From Streptomyces sp. AC512_CC834 (GTDB taxonomy: Bacteria > Actinomycetota > Actinomycetes > Streptomycetales > Streptomycetaceae): a stretch of DNA of 57,101 nucleotides. The notes below the pieces were generated by a model. It was not told the DNA's origin. It ran no database searches and worked only from the letters and a program-made list of their open reading frames with translations. Below, piece after piece: positions 9,422 to 16,934 of this stretch. A program made the translations under genes and the position numbers. The DNA is taken from contig NZ_JAGMUO010000018.1 of the NCBI RefSeq assembly GCF_019049325.1, positions 1 to 57,101 of the forward strand, read 5' to 3'. Positions within the stretch are counted from its first letter, which is position 1, and the number at the start of each line of letters is the position of its first letter.

Positions 9422-11428
9422 ATGAGACCCTCGTCTCGAATACCGCGCTCCCGGCGCGTGCTCCTCTCCCTGCTGGCCGTCATGGCGCTCGGCGCCACCA
9501 CGACGGCCATGGTCCCGGCGCAGGCGACGCCGCAGACCCAGGAGCGGCCCGGGAGCCGGGCGGACCGGACCGACCCGACCGACCCGACCGATCCGGTCAA
9601 TCCGGCCGATCAGGCCGATCCAGCAGACACTTCCGCCGCCACCAAGACCCGCCCCGCCACGGTGGCGCCCGGGGAGCGATGCGAGCCCACCCGCGCCGGC
9701 TCCCGCGAGCGCCGGGCAGGAGCCGTACAGGCCTGCGTCTCGATGAGCGCCACGCCGGTGAAGCCGGCCGAGCGGCAGTCCCTCGCCGCGTCGTCCGCAT
9801 CGTCGGCGTCGGCGTCGGCCGCCGCCGACGACGCGGCCAGTTGCGCGATCACCGCTCCCGGAACATGGAAGTTCAACCGCTTCGGCTACTGCGTGAGCGG
9901 CCTGACCGTGCTGTACGTGCTCAAGGACGGCAACGGCAAGCAGATCGGCACCGGCACGCTGAACGTGACGACCAGTGCCCTCCTGCCCGCCGAGGGCACG
10001 TCGTGGGAAGAGCACGTGACCGTGACCATGACCGGCGCGACCGGGGCCGTCACGTCCCTGACCGCGAAGTTCAGGTCCGCGTGCTCGGCCGGCTGCAAGG
10101 CCACCAAGACCGCCCCGTGGTACGGGGGCACCCTGGTCAAGGGCGATTCCCGCAACGGCCGCGTCGCCTACTCCTCCACCCCCGCAGCGGGTACCGAGGT
10201 CGAGTTCACGACGTCGTACGACCTGTACGTGACCTCTCCCGGCGCCCAGATCACGGACCCGAGCGCCTCCTGGAGCAACCCGGAACGGATCCGCTGCGAC
10301 GACGACGTCAGCGACACCGCCTCCGCCGGCACGCCAGGACCCGGCTGCGTGGTGCCCAGCGTCATGCCGGTCGTCAACATCGACGCCACGTCGGGCGCCG
10401 CGGCGGTCGGGTACCGGTGGGCCCAGCAGAACCTCGCGGGCGGCTGGGGGCGCGACAAGCCGCTGACCCGGGCGAAGAGCGGCATCGCCGACCGCACCGC
10501 TCGCACCTGCGGCGGGTCGAAGCCCTTCCAGGCCCTGCCGGACGTCGTCACGAACGACAGTTGCGGCACGTTCCCCTTCGCGGCCACGCATGAGGGCGGA
10601 ACCGACGGCGCCCTGTGTGCCGAGATCGTCCTCAAGGACACCGGCGGAGGCTGGGCCGTCCAGCAACTGGGCGGCACCGACCTCGGCAGGTCCTGCGTAC
10701 GCGCGCACGTCCCCGCTGCCGACAACCAGGCCGCCGAGAACCAGCTCTTCGACGGCTTCGTGAACCAGCGGGTCGTGGAAGCCGAGAAGTTCATGGTGGA
10801 GATCACCGGCGCGACCGCGCAGGCGCAGGGAGCCTGCCTGCGGACCCTGCCGAACGGATCGCTCCGGGCCGGCGACGGGTGGATCAAGAACACCACCGAC
10901 GCCGTCGACCACGTGAACAAGACCACCACTCCGAACGGAGCCGGTACCCGCGCGGCCGTGGCGCAGGCCTGCCTGGGGAAGAACCTCGACACGGGCTCCG
11001 ACGCGTCCGGTGACATCACCGGATGGCAGGACGCGCAGTTGTTCCGCGACACCTACTCGCCGAAGACCGGGCTCGCCCGGTGTCACCTGATCCCCAACAT
11101 CCTCGGTGGCAAGGGCCAGGTGGTGGACGGCGGGCAGAACAACCTCGTCCCCTGCTGGCAGTCCGGCATGAACACCGGCACGCCCAGCATGCGGACCTTC
11201 GAACTGGCGGCTCAGAAGCTGGTGAAGGAGGACCCCAACTTCCAGGCGAACGACGCGCTGTTCTACCAGGTGACGCCCAAGTACCAGGACGCCACGAGCA
11301 CGATACCCGTGGGGGTCACGATGACCGCTACAGTGCAGCGGGCGGACGGAACGTCCCAGCCGCTGTTTCCCGAGGTCTACATCACCAACACCAAGGGCAA
11401 CACCGGGACGCTCAATCTCGGGAACTGA
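9422..11428 (+). CDS. Secreted dual-nuclease protein: NucA/NucB-like plus DNA/RNA non-specific endonuclease domain
   Basis: 668 residues. A signal peptide (MRPSSRIPRSRR, hydrophobic core, PAQA) is followed by a disordered TDPTDPTDP linker and a Cys-containing beta-rich domain (about 140-330). Next is a NucA/NucB-like region (about 370-460: CGTFPFAATHEGG, then NQAAENQLFDGFVNQR...EKFMVEI). The C-terminal domain (about 540-668) is of the non-specific endonuclease type: ARCHLIPNILGG with His555 at the catalytic-His position, and QNNLVP (Asn573/Asn574) at the Mg-ligand position. In the NucA/NucB part the family's acidic DEYPFA signature reads GTFPFA, so that domain may be inactive while the C-terminal one looks intact. 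AAAGGAC precedes the ATG. It lies between the ALF-repeat gene and a DUF1963-like gene, with gaps of 69 and 31 bases, so probably one operon. Confidence 0.85.
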   Translation: MRPSSRIPRSRRVLLSLLAVMALGATTTAMVPAQATPQTQERPGSRADRTDPTDPTDPVNPADQADPADTSAATKTRPATVAPGERCEPTRAGSRERRAGAVQACVSMSATPVKPAERQSLAASSASSASASAAADDAASCAITAPGTWKFNRFGYCVSGLTVLYVLKDGNGKQIGTGTLNVTTSALLPAEGTSWEEHVTVTMTGATGAVTSLTAKFRSACSAGCKATKTAPWYGGTLVKGDSRNGRVAYSSTPAAGTEVEFTTSYDLYVTSPGAQITDPSASWSNPERIRCDDDVSDTASAGTPGPGCVVPSVMPVVNIDATSGAAAVGYRWAQQNLAGGWGRDKPLTRAKSGIADRTARTCGGSKPFQALPDVVTNDSCGTFPFAATHEGGTDGALCAEIVLKDTGGGWAVQQLGGTDLGRSCVRAHVPAADNQAAENQLFDGFVNQRVVEAEKFMVEITGATAQAQGACLRTLPNGSLRAGDGWIKNTTDAVDHVNKTTTPNGAGTRAAVAQACLGKNLDTGSDASGDITGWQDAQLFRDTYSPKTGLARCHLIPNILGGKGQVVDGGQNNLVPCWQSGMNTGTPSMRTFELAAQKLVKEDPNFQANDALFYQVTPKYQDATSTIPVGVTMTATVQRADGTSQPLFPEVYITNTKGNTGTLNLGN

Positions 11429-11459
11429 ACCCGTCTGATCAGCGCCATCGGGAGCCAGT

Positions 11460-12503
11460 ATGAGTCGCACCACCCCACCGCGGCCGTTCGACGTCACCGC
11501 GCTCTTCCCTCAACTGGCCCCGCTGGCACGCACGGCGACCCGGCTGCATCCGCGCGCCGGGTCGCCGTCGCGGCACGACAGCTCGGTCGGCGGGCCGCTC
11601 CTGTGGCCCGCCGGCGAGCCGTGGCCGTACTGCGACGGCCCGCACGAGTGGGACCAGGTGAACGAGCCGACGTCACCGGCGGACGTGCGGGTGCAGCGGC
11701 GCATCCACGAGGCCGCGGCGAACCGGCCGCACGGCGGGCCGCACGCATCCGGATACACGGACGAGGAGCGGGCGGCCCTCGAGCGGATCAACGCCGGCCG
11801 CCCGTGGCCCGAGGGCCCGATCGCCATGCTGCCCGTGGCCCAGTTGTACGTGCGCGACGTCCCCCTGCTGCGCCCGCCCGGGCAGGCCGACGCCGACCTG
11901 CTCCAGGTGCTGTGGTGCCCCTTCGACCATCCGGAACACCCGAGGACCGCGCTGGTCCGGCGGTCCGCCGCCGAGGTCACCGACGTCCTCGACGCGCCTC
12001 CCGAGCCGCCCGCGGTCCAGTTCTCCGACTACGTGCCCCAGCCGTGCCTGCTCTCGCCCGAGCAGGTCACCGAGTACCCCCACTTCCTCGAACTGGACAA
12101 GGAGTTGCGGGAACGGCTGGCGGACTGGAGCAGGTGGCAGGCGGCCGGGGACGCGGTGGACGGCGCCTACGCCGTGGCGCCGCAGGAGTTCTACACGAAC
12201 AAGCTGTCCGTCTCTCCCGGTTGGAAGGCCGGCGGCTGGTCCCGTTGGGGTCTCACGGATCTCGTGCCCCGGGCCTGCTCCGCCTGCGGCACCGCGATGG
12301 AACCGCTGCTGACCATCGCCTCGACGGAATGGAACGGCGGCACCAAGGACTGGGCCCCCGAGGGGGACCGGGCCCGCGACCCGCTTCCCCCGGGCGTTCC
12401 GCCGGCGAACTACACCCGGATCGTCGTCGCCGGCGGCTACGCCCTGCAACTCCACGTCTGCCCGGTCTCCGCGGACCACCCGCACCTGGAGCTGGTCCAG
12501 TAA
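11460..12503 (+). CDS. DUF1963/YwqG-like cytosolic protein, possible immunity partner
   Basis: 347 residues, no signal peptide or membrane segment. The sequence GGPLLWPAGEPWPYC is characteristic of DUF1963 (YwqG) proteins, as are later segments on the GPIAMLPVAQLYVRDVPLL and LLQVLWCPFDH pattern. A Cys pair (ACSACG, about residue 276) suggests a small zinc site. It starts 31 bases after the secreted nuclease gene with a GGGAG upstream of the ATG, so the two are probably co-transcribed. A non-secreted protein directly after a secreted nuclease is the arrangement expected of an immunity protein. That role is inference; DUF1963 has no settled biochemical function. The stop is 6 bases from the convergent acyl-CoA synthetase stop. 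Confidence 0.75.
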   Translation: MSRTTPPRPFDVTALFPQLAPLARTATRLHPRAGSPSRHDSSVGGPLLWPAGEPWPYCDGPHEWDQVNEPTSPADVRVQRRIHEAAANRPHGGPHASGYTDEERAALERINAGRPWPEGPIAMLPVAQLYVRDVPLLRPPGQADADLLQVLWCPFDHPEHPRTALVRRSAAEVTDVLDAPPEPPAVQFSDYVPQPCLLSPEQVTEYPHFLELDKELRERLADWSRWQAAGDAVDGAYAVAPQEFYTNKLSVSPGWKAGGWSRWGLTDLVPRACSACGTAMEPLLTIASTEWNGGTKDWAPEGDRARDPLPPGVPPANYTRIVVAGGYALQLHVCPVSADHPHLELVQ

Positions 12504-12509
12504 GTCCGG

Positions 12510-14147
12510 TCAGGCGCGCGTCCCGTACCGCTCCCGCAGCTCGACCTTGCGCACCTTCCCGGACACGGTCATCGGGAAGGAGTCGAGGATCTCCACCCTG
12601 CTGGGCACCTTGTAGTGGGCGAGCTGCCCGTCGCAGTAGGCGCGCAGTTCCTCCAGGGTGAGCGGGTCGGCCGCGTCGCGCGGGACGACGCAGGCGAGGA
12701 CCTCCTCGCCGTAGCGCTCGTGCGGTACGCCGACGACCTGGACGTCCGCGATCTTCGGGTGGGCGTAGAGGAACTCCTCGACCTCGCGCGGGTAGACGTT
12801 CTCGCCGCCCCGGATGACCACGTCCTTGATCCGGCCGACGATCTCCACGTAGCCGTCCTCGCGCATCACCGCGAGGTCCCCGGTGTGCATCCAGCGGCCC
12901 GGGTCGATCGCCTCGGCGGTCCGCTCGGGCTCCTCCCAGTAGCCGAGCATCACGCTGTAGCCGCGGGTGCGCAGTTCGCCCGCGTCGCCGCGCGGCACGG
13001 TCACGCCGGTGACCGGGTCGACGACCTTCACCTCGATGTGGGGCAGCACCCGGCCGACGGTGCCGGTGCGATGTTCGAGGTCGTCGTCCATGCGGGTCTG
13101 CAGGGAGACCGGGGAGGTCTCGGTCATGCCGTAGCAGATGGAGACCTGCTCCATGTGCATCTCGGCGACCACCCGCTTCATCACCTCCACCGGGCAGGGG
13201 GAGCCCGCCATGATGCCGGTGCGCAGGGAGGTGAGGTCGTAGGAGGCGAAGTCGGGGTGGTTCAGCTCCGCGATGAACATGGTGGGGACGCCGTACAGGG
13301 ACGTGCACCGCTCCCGCTGCACCGCCTCCAGCGTCGCGGCCGGCTCGAAGGACGGGCCGGGGATGACGATGCACGCGCCGTGCGAGGTGGCTCCGAGATT
13401 CCCCATTACCATGCCAAAACAGTGATAAAAGGGCACCGGCAGACACACCCGGTCCTGCTCCGTGTAGCCGACGGTACGGCCCACCCAGTAGCCGTTGTTG
13501 AGGATGTTGTGGTGGGAGAGGGTGGCGCCCTTCGGGAAGCCGGTGGTGCCGGAGGTGTACTGGATGTTGACCGGGTCGTCGCAGCTCAGCTCGGCGGCGA
13601 GCGAGTCGACCCGCTCCTGCGGCACCGCGGCGGCGCCCGCCGTCAGCGCGTCCCAGGACGGGTCGCCGATGTACACGGTCTCGCGCAGCGCGGGGCACCG
13701 GCCGCGGACCTGCTCGACGATGGCCCGGTAGTCGCTGCCCTTGTGCGCGAGGGAGGCGACGAGCAGGGTGATGCCGGACTGCTCGAGGACGTACTCCAGC
13801 TCGTGCGCCCGGTAGGCCGGGTTGACGTTCACCATGATGACGCCGATGCGGGCGGTGGCGTACTGGACGAGGACCCACTCGGGGCAGTTGACGGCCCAGA
13901 TGCCGACCCGGTCGCCCTTGGTGACGCCCTTCGCCAGCAGTCCGCGCGCCACCTCGTCGACCGCGGCGCCGAACTCGGCGTAGGTCCAGCGCCGTCCGGA
14001 CTCCACGTCGACCAGGGCCTCGCGGCCCGGGTGGGCGGCGATCGCGCGGTCGAGGTTTGCGCCGATGGTGTCGCCGAGGAGCGGGGTCGTGGCGGTGCCG
14101 TGGGCGTAAGAAAGAACGTGGGAGGGGGCCTTGGAGAGGGCGGTCAT
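12510..14147 (-). CDS. Fatty acyl-CoA synthetase (AMP-binding)
   Basis: 545 residues, typical for an ANL-superfamily acyl-CoA ligase (ATP + fatty acid + CoA to acyl-CoA + AMP + PPi). The P-loop YTSGTTGFPKG is at about 198, YGMTET marks the A5 motif, and GRWMHTGDLA and GRIKDVVIRGGENVYP mark A7/A8. The C-terminal SGKVRK holds the adenylating Lys. Most like the FadD/ACSF2 branch; acyl length is not predictable by eye. The ATG at 14147 overlaps the stop of the upstream synthetase in an ATGA and has AGGAG upstream, so the two are translationally coupled. The longer open frame upstream is a shadow of the neighbour. Confidence 0.93.
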   Translation of the reverse strand: MTALSKAPSHVLSYAHGTATTPLLGDTIGANLDRAIAAHPGREALVDVESGRRWTYAEFGAAVDEVARGLLAKGVTKGDRVGIWAVNCPEWVLVQYATARIGVIMVNVNPAYRAHELEYVLEQSGITLLVASLAHKGSDYRAIVEQVRGRCPALRETVYIGDPSWDALTAGAAAVPQERVDSLAAELSCDDPVNIQYTSGTTGFPKGATLSHHNILNNGYWVGRTVGYTEQDRVCLPVPFYHCFGMVMGNLGATSHGACIVIPGPSFEPAATLEAVQRERCTSLYGVPTMFIAELNHPDFASYDLTSLRTGIMAGSPCPVEVMKRVVAEMHMEQVSICYGMTETSPVSLQTRMDDDLEHRTGTVGRVLPHIEVKVVDPVTGVTVPRGDAGELRTRGYSVMLGYWEEPERTAEAIDPGRWMHTGDLAVMREDGYVEIVGRIKDVVIRGGENVYPREVEEFLYAHPKIADVQVVGVPHERYGEEVLACVVPRDAADPLTLEELRAYCDGQLAHYKVPSRVEILDSFPMTVSGKVRKVELRERYGTRA

Positions 14148-15820
14148 CGGAAGTTCTCCTCGCGGTACTCGTTCGCGGAACCGGCCGCCGTGGCCTCGCG
14201 CAGCTCGATGCGGCGGATCTTGCCGGACACGGTCTTGGGCAGCTCGCCGAACTCCAGGCGGCGCACCCGCTTGTAGGGGGCGAGGGCGTCGCGGGAGTGC
14301 TCGAACAGCACCTTCGCGGTGTCCGGGCCGGGCTCCCAGCCCGCGGCCAGCACGATGTACGCCTTCGGTACGGCCAGCCGCAGTGCGTCGGGAGCCGGCA
14401 CGACCGCCGCCTCGGCGACCGCCTCGTGCTCCAGCAGGGCGCTCTCCAGCTCGAACGGGGAGATCTTGTAGTCGGACGCCTTGAAGACGTCGTCGCTGCG
14501 GCCGACGTAGGTCAGGTAGCCGTCCGCGTCGCGGGAGCCGATGTCGCCGGTGCGGTAGTAGCCGCCGGCCATCGCCTCGGCCGTGCGGTCGGGGTCTCCG
14601 TGGTAGCCGGTCATCAGGCCCACGGGGCCGCCGGACAGGTCCAGGGCGATCTCGCCCTCGTCGGCGCCGGGCGCGCCGCTGACCGGGTCGAGGAGTTCGA
14701 CGCGGTAGCCGGGGCTGGGGCGGCCCATGGAGCCGGTCTTGAGGACCTGGCCGGGGCTGTTGGAGACCTGGACGGCGGTCTCGGTCTGGCCGAAGCCGTC
14801 CCGGATGGTCACCCCCCACACGCGGCGGACCTGTTCGATCACCTCGGGGTTGAGCGGCTCACCGGCGGCGACGACCTCGCGGGGCGGGGTGGCGAGCTGT
14901 GTCAGGTCGGCCTGGATGAGCATGCGCCACACGGTCGGCGGGGCGCAGAAGGTGGTCACGCCTGCCCGGTCCATCTCGGCCATCAGGCGGGACGCGTCGA
15001 ACCGGGCGTAGTTGTACAGGAAGACGGTCGCCTCGGCGTTCCACGGCGCGAACAGGTTGGACCAGGCGTGCTTGGCCCAGCCGGGCGAGGAGATGTTGAG
15101 GTGGACGTCGCCGGGCTGCAGCCCGATCCAGTACATGGTCGCCAGGTGCCCCACGGGGTACGACACGTGGGTGTGCTCGACCAGCTTGGGGCGGGCGGTG
15201 GTGCCCGAGGTGAAGTACAGCATCAGCGGGTCGTCGGCGACGGTGGGGCCGTCCGGGGTGAAGGTGTCGGAGGCGGTGTAGACGTCCTCGTAGGCCCGCC
15301 AGCCGGCGGCCCGCGTGCCGCCGCCCACGGCGATGCGCGTGTAGGCGCCGGGCACGTCGTCGAACTTGCCGGTGTCCTCACAGCGGGCGATCACGTGCTT
15401 CACCCGGCCGCGGTCGACGCGGTCGCGCAGGTCGGCGGGGCCGAGCAGCGTGGTGGCCGGGATGACGACGGCGCGCAGCTTCATCGCGGCCAGCGCGGTC
15501 TCCCACAGTTCGGCCTGGTTGCCGAGCATGACGAGGATGCGGTCCTCCGGGCCGACGCCCCACTCGCGCAGGCGGTTCGCGACCCGGTCGGAGCGGGCGG
15601 ACATCTCGGCGAAGGAGACCCGGACCTCGGCGCCGTCCTCCTCGACGATGTGCAGGGCGGTGCGCTCGTTGCCGTCGGCGATGACGTCGAACCAGTCCAG
15701 CGCCCAGTTGAAGTTCTCGGGGCGGGGCCAGGTGAAGCCCTCGTAGGCGGCGGTGTAGTCCGCACGGTGTTCCAGCAGGAAGTCCCGTGCGCTGCGGAAC
15801 AGCTCCGTGGCCGTCGTCAT
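14144..15820 (-). CDS. Medium-chain (MACS/ACSM-type) acyl-CoA synthetase
   Basis: 558 residues, AMP-binding family, and clearly a different branch from its downstream partner. FTSGTTARPKLVEH is the P-loop (about 225), SSPGWAKHAWSNLFAPW is typical of MACS/ACSM enzymes, and DGFGQTET, GYYRTGDI and GRSDDVFKASDYKI follow. TVSGKIRRIELR carries the catalytic Lys. It activates a medium-chain or branched/aromatic acid to its CoA thioester. First gene of a two-gene operon (ATGA overlap with the next synthetase), divergent from a GAF-LuxR regulator that may control it. Confidence 0.92.
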   Translation of the reverse strand: MTTATELFRSARDFLLEHRADYTAAYEGFTWPRPENFNWALDWFDVIADGNERTALHIVEEDGAEVRVSFAEMSARSDRVANRLREWGVGPEDRILVMLGNQAELWETALAAMKLRAVVIPATTLLGPADLRDRVDRGRVKHVIARCEDTGKFDDVPGAYTRIAVGGGTRAAGWRAYEDVYTASDTFTPDGPTVADDPLMLYFTSGTTARPKLVEHTHVSYPVGHLATMYWIGLQPGDVHLNISSPGWAKHAWSNLFAPWNAEATVFLYNYARFDASRLMAEMDRAGVTTFCAPPTVWRMLIQADLTQLATPPREVVAAGEPLNPEVIEQVRRVWGVTIRDGFGQTETAVQVSNSPGQVLKTGSMGRPSPGYRVELLDPVSGAPGADEGEIALDLSGGPVGLMTGYHGDPDRTAEAMAGGYYRTGDIGSRDADGYLTYVGRSDDVFKASDYKISPFELESALLEHEAVAEAAVVPAPDALRLAVPKAYIVLAAGWEPGPDTAKVLFEHSRDALAPYKRVRRLEFGELPKTVSGKIRRIELREATAAGSANEYREENFR

Positions 15821-15891
15821 CTGTCCTCCTCGGTGCCGGACCTTGCCGGGCGGCTCTGTGCCATCGTGTAATCCGTGATGCAGGTCTCACT

Positions 15892-15907
15892 ACCCCCGAA
15901 CGGGGGT
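15892..15907. promoter_or_regulatory. Inverted repeat in the synthetase/LuxR divergent promoter
   Basis: ACCCCCG-AA-CGGGGGT is a perfect 7+7 inverted repeat with a 2-base spacer. It is 37 bases upstream of the regulator's GTG and 71 bases upstream of the synthetase ATG. Its position and symmetry suit an operator for the adjacent LuxR-type protein. Function is inferred from position only. Confidence 0.45.
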
Positions 15908-15944
15908 GTGCGTCCCGGGGCGGGCGCGAGGGAGGGCGGAACGA

Positions 15945-16781
15945 GTGGCGGTGGACGCGGCCGACGCGGCGGAGATCCGTGGTGCGCTGGCGCGGCTGCG
16001 GCGCGCGACGGGGCTGCCGGTGGCCTTCGGCGGGCTGCTGGAGTCCGGCCGGCGCCAGGTGCGCATCAGCGAGCTGAGCGGGACGGCGACGGACGCGCTG
16101 CGTGCCCTCGCGGTGACCTCCGGCAACGGCCTGGGCGGCAGGGCGGTGGCGTTGTCGCGGCCGTGCGCCGTGACGGACTACTCGGTGTCCCGGCAGATCA
16201 GCCACGAGTACGACCTGCCCGTCGCCGCCGAGGGGCTGCGCTCGGTCCTCGCGGTGCCGGTGGTCGTACGGCGCCAGGTGCGCGGGGTGCTGTACGGCGC
16301 CCTGCGCTCGGCCCAGCCGCTGGGCGACCGCACGCTGAGCGCGGCCGTGGCGGCGGCCCGGGACGCGGAGCAGGCGCTGGTGCTGCGGGACGAGGCGGGC
16401 GAGCTGCTGGCGGCGTCCCGGCCCCGGCCGGCGCACGACCCGGCGGGCGCCGCGGCCTGGGAGCAGGTGCGGGAGGCGCACGCGGCGCTGCGGGCGCTGG
16501 CGCCCAGGATCACGGACCCGGCGCTGCGGGACGAACTGCTGCGCGCGTGCGGCCTGCTGGCGGCGGGGAACGCGCCCGCCCCCGGGCCCCGGCTGGCTCC
16601 GCGCGAGGTGGACGTGCTGGCGTGCGTGGCCGCGGGCGCGACGAACGGGGCGGCGGCCGAGCGGCTCGGGGTGGGCCCGGAGACCGTCAAGAGCTATCTG
16701 CGCTCGGCGATGCGCAAACTGGGCGCCCGCACCCGCGGCGAGGCCGTCGCGGCCGCCCGCCGGACGGGGTGGCTGCCGTAG
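15945..16781 (+). CDS. GAF-domain LuxR-type transcriptional regulator
   Basis: 278 residues from the GTG at 15945, which has GGAGGG 8 bases upstream; an in-frame ATG at 15906 lacks this and falls inside the inverted repeat. The GAF-like sensor region (about 10-140) includes SVLAVPVVVRRQVRGVLYGALR, typical of GAF strand order. An Ala-rich helical linker follows, then a LuxR HTH (LAPREVDVLACVAAGATNGAAAERLGVGPETVKSYL, split here as two motifs: LAPREVDVLACVAAGATN and GVGPETVKSYL) at the C-terminus. There is no receiver domain, so activity probably depends on a small ligand. It is divergent from the two acyl-CoA synthetases, so an acyl-CoA or aromatic acid effector is a reasonable guess. Confidence 0.88.
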   Translation: MAVDAADAAEIRGALARLRRATGLPVAFGGLLESGRRQVRISELSGTATDALRALAVTSGNGLGGRAVALSRPCAVTDYSVSRQISHEYDLPVAAEGLRSVLAVPVVVRRQVRGVLYGALRSAQPLGDRTLSAAVAAARDAEQALVLRDEAGELLAASRPRPAHDPAGAAAWEQVREAHAALRALAPRITDPALRDELLRACGLLAAGNAPAPGPRLAPREVDVLACVAAGATNGAAAERLGVGPETVKSYLRSAMRKLGARTRGEAVAAARRTGWLP

Positions 16782-16883
16782 GGCGCGGGCGCCGGGGCGA
16801 AGATTTCTCGCCGCCGGAGTTTGTTTTCGATGCCCCCGCGTTTGTTGTCGGGCTCACCTCGCCGTCCCTCCAGAATGCAATGA

Positions 16884-16902
16884 GCCAATGCCTAATATTG
16901 GC
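16884..16902. promoter_or_regulatory. Inverted repeat upstream of LAL regulator
   Basis: GCCAAT-N7-ATTGGC lies 32 bases upstream of the LAL gene start, inside a short AT-rich island (16810-16905) that should contain its promoter. Probable operator, possibly autoregulatory. Confidence 0.4.
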
Positions 16903-16934
16903 CCGGACACGACACACGGAGGGGAGCGGTCACC

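Noticed and set aside
5975..11497. 1840-codon minus-strand frame across the ALF and nuclease genes
   Set aside because: A high-GC shadow ORF; both plus-strand genes have signal peptides, domain motifs and ribosome sites.
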